Position numbers and translations under genes: made by a program
In this document: positions 5,901 through 9,295 of the stretch, piece after piece
Layout: every line of letters starts with the position of its first letter
Position numbering within the stretch: the stretch's first letter is position 1
Source of the DNA: Calditrichota bacterium
GTDB taxonomy: Bacteria > Zhuqueibacterota > Zhuqueibacteria > Oleimicrobiales > Geothermoviventaceae
Assembly (NCBI GenBank): GCA_013152765.1
Contig: JAADFT010000031.1
Coordinates: 1 to 9,295 of the forward strand
DNA: 9,295 bases
Direction: 5' to 3'
Notes under the pieces: generated by a model
What the model saw: only the letters and a program-made list of their open reading frames with translations
The model's database searches: none
Told to the model about the DNA's origin: nothing

Positions 5901-8584
5901 TCTGACGCTCCGCGAAGCAGCTCGTCCACCCGCACCTCAGCGTCCAGCATCCGCCGGAAGTGCCCGAGGCGCTTGGGCAGAAACGAATCGAGAAGCTCAG
6001 CCTGCTGTCGCTGCCCAAAATCTTTGCCGAACCGCCGGCGCAGGTCCCGGAAGTGCACTGCGGCCAGGTCTGTAAGCCTGCGCTCGACTGCAACCCAGCG
6101 CTGCTTCACTTCGGTCGAGCGCGCCCCTGCCGTTGGTACAGGCTGCGGCCTCGGACGCCGCAAATTGTAGCGGCTTTCCTCGTCCCCGAGCACCCGGTTG
6201 AGGTCGATCAGGGTGCGCCGCATCTTGCGCTGCAGGCTGGTCGTGGGGTCTCCTCCGCCAAGTGTGAGGCGGAACGAACGGTGGGCCAGGTCGAAACCCT
6301 GGGCCGTACGTGCGAAAGTGGAAAACGGGATCAAACCGATCCCACGGTTGGCCAGGCTCGTGGCAATCCAGTCCAGCGACACACCGCTTGGCAGCCGTTG
6401 CACTTCCAGACGAGGGTACATGCTGGCTTTCGGCCGCACCACGTGTAGTCCGTACGGGTTGCGTTCTGCTGGCAGTTCCCGTACGGCCTCTTCGAGCGCC
6501 GTCATCCTCTCGGCGAGCACGCGGTTGCGAAGCAGCCAGTAACTCCGCACCTGCTCCGGTGGGTTTCGGTAAAACAGGTAGGCCAGCAAAATGGCCAGGT
6601 GGTTCGGTCGGATCGTCCTCGCCACAGCTGCGAACCTGCGGCGCAGCGGCTCATCGAGAATCTCGACGACGGCGAGACGCGCCCCTGCGAAGCAGTCCGT
6701 CTTGGACAAAGAGTGCACCGTGACCAGGTTCTTAAGAGCCTCGCGCGGCAGCCGACCGCTTCGCACCAGGTACGAGGCGATCTGGCGCGCAGTGCGCGGT
6801 CCGGAAAGGTGGTCCCACGGCCCCACATTCTCGTACGACAGGTCGTCGACCACCCGGACTCCGTTTTCCAGCGCCCAGAGCAGGAGCTCCTCCACTGCGG
6901 TTTCTTCGAACGCCTGCCCCGTGGCGTTGTGGGGGTTGTTCAGAACGATCGCCCCGCGTTGCTTCCAGCCAGGGTCCGCCTGAAGCTTTGCTCGAACGGC
7001 GCGCTGGATTTCTGCAACGTCCAGTTCCAGCTCAGCCGAGAGCGGAACGGCTGTCACACTCGGGAAGCAGTTTTCGTAGGTCCAGCTCAGGTCCGGCACC
7101 ACTACGTCGGAGATCCCGGCGTGGAAACCAAGCAAACTCAGGGCCGTACGCGCTGAGCCGCTGAGCGCGAAGCAGGCGTCGTGCTCGTACTCCGGGTGTT
7201 GCGCAACAAAAGCCGAGAGAAAAGCCGCCTCCAGGTCCCGCTCCCACTCGGGATCTGAAATCCGCTCCGAAAGCTGCTCCAGCAGTTCCCCGAGAGTGTA
7301 GTGCCCAAGGGGATCGAACTGACCGCGCCCGGCCAGGAACGGTCGCGACGCCAGCCGGAAGACCTCCTGCGTACGGCGGGCAACCGTCTCGGTTCTTTCC
7401 TCCACGCGTTCGGAGAACCTCTCCAGAAACGAAGAAGTGCGCCCCGCGAAGGCCTCGATCTGGGAAAGGTAACCGGTGAGCGCTGCGCTCAGCCGCTGGA
7501 CAGCTGACGCCGCAGAATCGGCGGTGGAAACCACAGAGGTTTCGGCCACGGGTGCCCCTGCTGGCCGGTGCGCGGAAGGGGCAAACAGATCTGGATGCTG
7601 CAGCGCGAAGGCAAGAAGCTCGATTTCCGGACCGGACGGCGTGCCCTTGAGCTGGAAGTGCATTTTTTCAAACGCCGTCAGCAGTTCGCTGTTGCCCAGA
7701 ACCACCGTCAGGGAAAGGGCGCGAAGCTGCGGCAGGAAGAAGTCCGGCGTGAGAATTCGCAACACCAGTTCGGCCAGACCCGCCTCGCGCGCTAAAGAGA
7801 GGTGGTTTGGCGCGTTGCTCGCCTCGAGGATTCTGAGGGGTCGCTCCAGGGCCAGAAAACGCAGACGCCTGCGCTCCCGCTCCGGTGGCACAGCTCCAAG
7901 CAACACGAAGTGAGGCAAATTCGGGGTGGCCTCAAGGCTTTCGCGCACGGCCTCTGCCACGGAAGCTGAGGCGTCCACCTGGCGCACCCGCAGATTTTCG
8001 AAGGCCAGCAGGTGCCCGGGCAACTTAATTCCCCACAGGAACAGTACAGCGGGCTGGTGAACCAGGTGCTCGTTCAGGGTCGCGAAAAGGACACGAAGGG
8101 CTTCCCAGCGACCGCCGCTCGCGAAAGTCAGCTCCCGGCGTCCACTTTCGACGCCAAGGTCGTAGGACAGCGGCTCTTCCTGCTTCTCCAGGAGCCACTC
8201 GCGCACCAGCGGTGCGAGCGGGCCAGGGTCCCCTCGTGAGAAACCGCCCCGCGGCAGGTAAGTAATGCTCCGATCGACGGAGCGAAGCAGAAGCTCCAGC
8301 AGCGGAACCAGCGCAGGTTCGAGGTCCAGTTCTCTCGCAACCTCCTGGATGTCCTCCAGACTCAGCGGGTCGCCGTTCAACCGCCCAAGCAGCAACCGTT
8401 TGTAGGCCTGCGCCAGACGCTCGTCCTGGACCGGGTTCCCGATGTGGAAATTCACGCGCTCCTGCGGCGGCACGCGCGACAGAGCCGTAGCCTCGCTGAT
8501 TTCGGAGACCTTGGCCGCCGCGAAAGGTCGCAACGCAAACAGGTCCACGTCGCGGGAGGAACTTGTCAGGATTTGCGGGGTCAC
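2924..8584 (-). CDS. Giant fusion: tandem aminotransferase-like domains + PEP-carboxylase-like region
   Basis: One uninterrupted frame of 1886 residues, soluble by composition, with no signal peptide or membrane segment. Residues 40-335 resemble a class I aminotransferase (FHIGNP, ITYLPRGGFSRG, FASGGRWEAL) but show no PLP lysine. Residues 345-425 are a helical, charged linker. Residues 425-800 form a second aminotransferase domain with NNPHNATG (549-556), VVDDLSYEN (578-586), Schiff-base Lys628 in HSLSKTDCFAGAR, and Arg772 in FRLTLGGG. Residues 825-1886 resemble phosphoenolpyruvate carboxylase: VHPTQ (930-934), GDWDG (1019-1023), VIPLFEDLD (1278-1286), VFVAGSDLS (1323-1331), LGSGEPAQRQGG (1367-1378), RPSRE (1544-1548) and LRAIGHNRAQ (1574-1583). 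PEPC makes oxaloacetate from PEP and bicarbonate, and an aminotransferase could convert it to aspartate. Several PEPC catalytic residues look changed, so activity is uncertain. The start is GTG, 6 bp after the SPFH gene, with only a weak ribosome site. Fold assignments come from motif reading, not from a search. Confidence 0.8.
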   Translation of the reverse strand: MTPQILTSSSRDVDLFALRPFAAAKVSEISEATALSRVPPQERVNFHIGNPVQDERLAQAYKRLLLGRLNGDPLSLEDIQEVARELDLEPALVPLLELLLRSVDRSITYLPRGGFSRGDPGPLAPLVREWLLEKQEEPLSYDLGVESGRRELTFASGGRWEALRVLFATLNEHLVHQPAVLFLWGIKLPGHLLAFENLRVRQVDASASVAEAVRESLEATPNLPHFVLLGAVPPERERRRLRFLALERPLRILEASNAPNHLSLAREAGLAELVLRILTPDFFLPQLRALSLTVVLGNSELLTAFEKMHFQLKGTPSGPEIELLAFALQHPDLFAPSAHRPAGAPVAETSVVSTADSAASAVQRLSAALTGYLSQIEAFAGRTSSFLERFSERVEERTETVARRTQEVFRLASRPFLAGRGQFDPLGHYTLGELLEQLSERISDPEWERDLEAAFLSAFVAQHPEYEHDACFALSGSARTALSLLGFHAGISDVVVPDLSWTYENCFPSVTAVPLSAELELDVAEIQRAVRAKLQADPGWKQRGAIVLNNPHNATGQAFEETAVEELLLWALENGVRVVDDLSYENVGPWDHLSGPRTARQIASYLVRSGRLPREALKNLVTVHSLSKTDCFAGARLAVVEILDEPLRRRFAAVARTIRPNHLAILLAYLFYRNPPEQVRSYWLLRNRVLAERMTALEEAVRELPAERNPYGLHVVRPKASMYPRLEVQRLPSGVSLDWIATSLANRGIGLIPFSTFARTAQGFDLAHRSFRLTLGGGDPTTSLQRKMRRTLIDLNRVLGDEESRYNLRRPRPQPVPTAGARSTEVKQRWVAVERRLTDLAAVHFRDLRRRFGKDFGQRQQAELLDSFLPKRLGHFRRMLDAEVRVDELLRGASEARPGTVLSLLETELEPQSLDERRQAFRKRLFDRTVHPTQAYSVQVDVQARRLVRRVAEGRDLDDRHLDTLAREMVREFLGENVPVTSKAEARELVCDLRTLVQTEDYLRFRYGEEEPLLLSFWGDWDGSTRPSGQGHRLSAAALLEDVQQLAALLRTATALGADLSVPAEVAEAVQRLEEHNRAFWRLLDDITDLTSQLEQRYLRVLPFDVRTSAFRRLGMKLRLARDPLAALWQHNDRLERRMLKLRRDRRASLEFYLKLDQSLREVLYRNLDRLEPLLKHPAGVRVLARYRDVLRRFALTPRIHQRIILAHDQFAIDTTVHNLVEINRLAVRYGVPGLIFGIQISMSTDPEALIALDRKIRSERLAAQRRHGGPQAPAVWVIPLFEDLDSVHNLDKYLGRVWDYAVQSRRAGQPAAERFSEIICEVFVAGSDLSQQVSQPAGAALYREAKYRAVRWLSEHGLSDRVRIKLGSGEPAQRQGGYYDRESGLPAVLNTRTAKKRLAEHLNDAEQKAAERARSPLRGILAGGEFRTFQSNLAERLRHLPVDERARILFHVRESQRFHEAELRRAAAALQKTRLRFLERGLQELELLTLGRKDEVYDRFLESVREHFRQILYGRPEDVVGLHVISYFVSRAIPALRDRPVVRPSREVGQGREREIVGRLAQTLPLAKHGSLLRAIGHNRAQTVILGVNQLTTGLFRALQQFVESASSAAEATQVLEERVFPNLPVKDILNTLRLYHDPRLTWVRRLEAAFPAGNSAFVALREDNDALETFIPALQRELLRQNGLLLEGFLENGRVKQAVLPALRPDLAVLLQRDLFNTDLAGLLGEVQGPVDETWRRKVDEMLKMRQRVFAWRAEIWKIIEEPIRGQVESFVGLALAISKLSEGKSAADVPLVAAPADVYRLGSQIAGLLRRTTDDAMRQFLIAAVQYLTHLPKTATEVPLDVIRALRDVERIVKIEGQALTEEQLARVRFYVLQIARLCKENG

Positions 8585-8590
8585 CGGAGA

Positions 8591-9295
8591 CTACGCGCCT
8601 TCTTTCTTTTCACCACTGTCGGGTGTCGAATCGCCGCTCTTTCTGGCCCCGAGGAAGCCAAGTAAACGTTCCACGAGCGGTGCGGCCTCCGCGACGTCGG
8701 AACCGAGCGAAACCACCGTCCGGGCGTTCCGCAGCGCCTGGCTTGCCTCAGCAAGGCGAACCACCTGGGGAGTGAGAATCAGCAGCTCAGGATGCCCTGC
8801 AAGGAGCTCAACTTCTTCACGGTCCACCTGCAACTGAAGTCGACGCCGTTCCGCCTCCTCTTCCACGCGAATCCGCGCCAGCTCCGCTTCGCGTCTTTCC
8901 TGCTCCGAGCGCATCTTCAGCCGTTTTAAGGCCAGCCGGTGTTCCGTCTCGGCAATCGCTTCTTCCGCCGCAAATCGCGCTTTGGCCTCTGCTACGCGCG
9001 CTTCCTGAGTGGCTCGTTCGGTTTCCTCGCGGATTCTGGCAGCTTCGCGCCGGGCCATGGCCTCGGCGAGTTCGGAATCCTCGGGTTCTACCGCAACCAC
9101 GTGGGCCGAGACAACCGTGAGCCCGTAGTCGGCAGCGGCTTTCTCGAGTTCGTTCCGGAAAGAGCGGTCCAGCTCGCCTGTGGACAGGGCGTCGATTTCG
9201 CGCTTCTCGACCAGGGCGCGCACCACCGCCTGAATGCTGTCCTGAAAGGCCGTGGCCGCCACCTCAGCGGCATTTCGTTGCCTACCTCCTACCCT
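8591..9295 (-). CDS. SPFH/Band 7 (stomatin/prohibitin-like) protein, C-terminal part
   Basis: The frame is open to the right edge, so the N-terminus is missing; 234 residues are visible. Residues 1-75 are the end of an SPFH domain: helix (EVAATAFQDSIQAVVRALVE), a RELD-type stretch (LSTGELDRSFRNELEKAAAD), then YGLTVVSAHVVAVEPEDSE, matching the usual Y-G-hydrophobic strand at the domain's end. About residues 76-160 are a highly charged Ala/Glu/Arg helix, a coiled coil like those that drive oligomer rings in this family. A short helix-strand tail (LLILTPQVVRLAEASQALRN) and an acidic, lysine-rich end follow. SPFH proteins form large membrane-bound oligomers that organise or protect partner proteins. 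No membrane segment is seen in this part. A GTG at 9262 could be an internal start, but the frame reads on upstream with plausible sequence. The 6-bp gap to the giant gene suggests a joint transcript and possibly a joint role. Confidence 0.85.
   Translation of the reverse strand, partial: RVGGRQRNAAEVAATAFQDSIQAVVRALVEKREIDALSTGELDRSFRNELEKAAADYGLTVVSAHVVAVEPEDSELAEAMARREAARIREETERATQEARVAEAKARFAAEEAIAETEHRLALKRLKMRSEQERREAELARIRVEEEAERRRLQLQVDREEVELLAGHPELLILTPQVVRLAEASQALRNARTVVSLGSDVAEAAPLVERLLGFLGARKSGDSTPDSGEKKEGA

Noticed and set aside
4205..5905. Plus-strand open frame of 566 codons antisense to the giant gene
   Set aside because: It lies wholly inside the giant gene, where the GC-rich codon pattern suppresses stops on the opposite strand. 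Its translation is rich in Gln, His, Val and Arg, the expected mirror of Leu/Glu/Arg codons, and shows no recognisable motif or ribosome site. The minus-strand frame has clear enzyme motifs on both sides and must be read through here.
9088..9273. Minus-strand ATG at 9273 with AGGAGGT about 10 nt upstream, opening a 61-codon frame
   Set aside because: The frame is out of phase with the SPFH protein and gives an Arg/Pro/Trp/Ser-rich translation. The AGGAGGT can be read as Gly-Gly codons of the SPFH frame, which is open through this point.

Overview
All five recognisable genes lie on the minus strand, so the window reads from right to left: 3' part of an SPFH/Band 7 membrane-scaffold protein, then a 1886-residue multidomain protein, a GntP-type sugar-acid permease, a HAD-family phosphatase, and the N-terminal part of an aldo/keto reductase that runs off the left edge. 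No rRNA, tRNA, CRISPR array, insertion sequence or phage gene is seen. The DNA is GC-rich (by eye around 60% or more). It uses GTG and TTG as well as ATG starts, has purine-rich Shine-Dalgarno sites, and is tightly packed. This points to a free-living GC-rich bacterium; I cannot name the phylum from the sequence.

Right part (2924-9295): the SPFH gene ends 6 bp before the GTG start of the giant gene, so the two look co-transcribed. The giant protein is the unusual object here. Reading its motifs in order, I see a degenerate aminotransferase-like domain without a Schiff-base lysine (about residues 40-335), a helical linker (about 345-425), a second fold-type I aminotransferase domain with the expected PLP residues (about 425-800, K628), and a phosphoenolpyruvate-carboxylase-like region (about 825-1886). 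The PEPC-like region keeps an HPT motif, a PLFE motif, a GSD motif and a late LRAI-type motif, but several substrate-binding arginines and lysines of canonical PEPC look replaced. If both active modules work, the chain could make oxaloacetate from PEP and transaminate it to aspartate. If the PEPC part is inactive, it could be a sensor or scaffold. Both are inference.

Middle (2668-2923): the intergenic region starts with a 121-nt stretch that can fold into an 11-bp outer stem enclosing two strong hairpins, placed immediately after the giant gene's stop. It is followed by a good sigma70-type promoter (TTGACA, 17 bp, TATCTT) that should drive the permease.

Left part (1-2667): permease, a 215-bp gap, phosphatase, then aldo/keto reductase overlapping the phosphatase by 14 bp. 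Together they look like a small uptake and handling group for a sugar acid or related carbohydrate, but the exact substrate cannot be read from the sequence.
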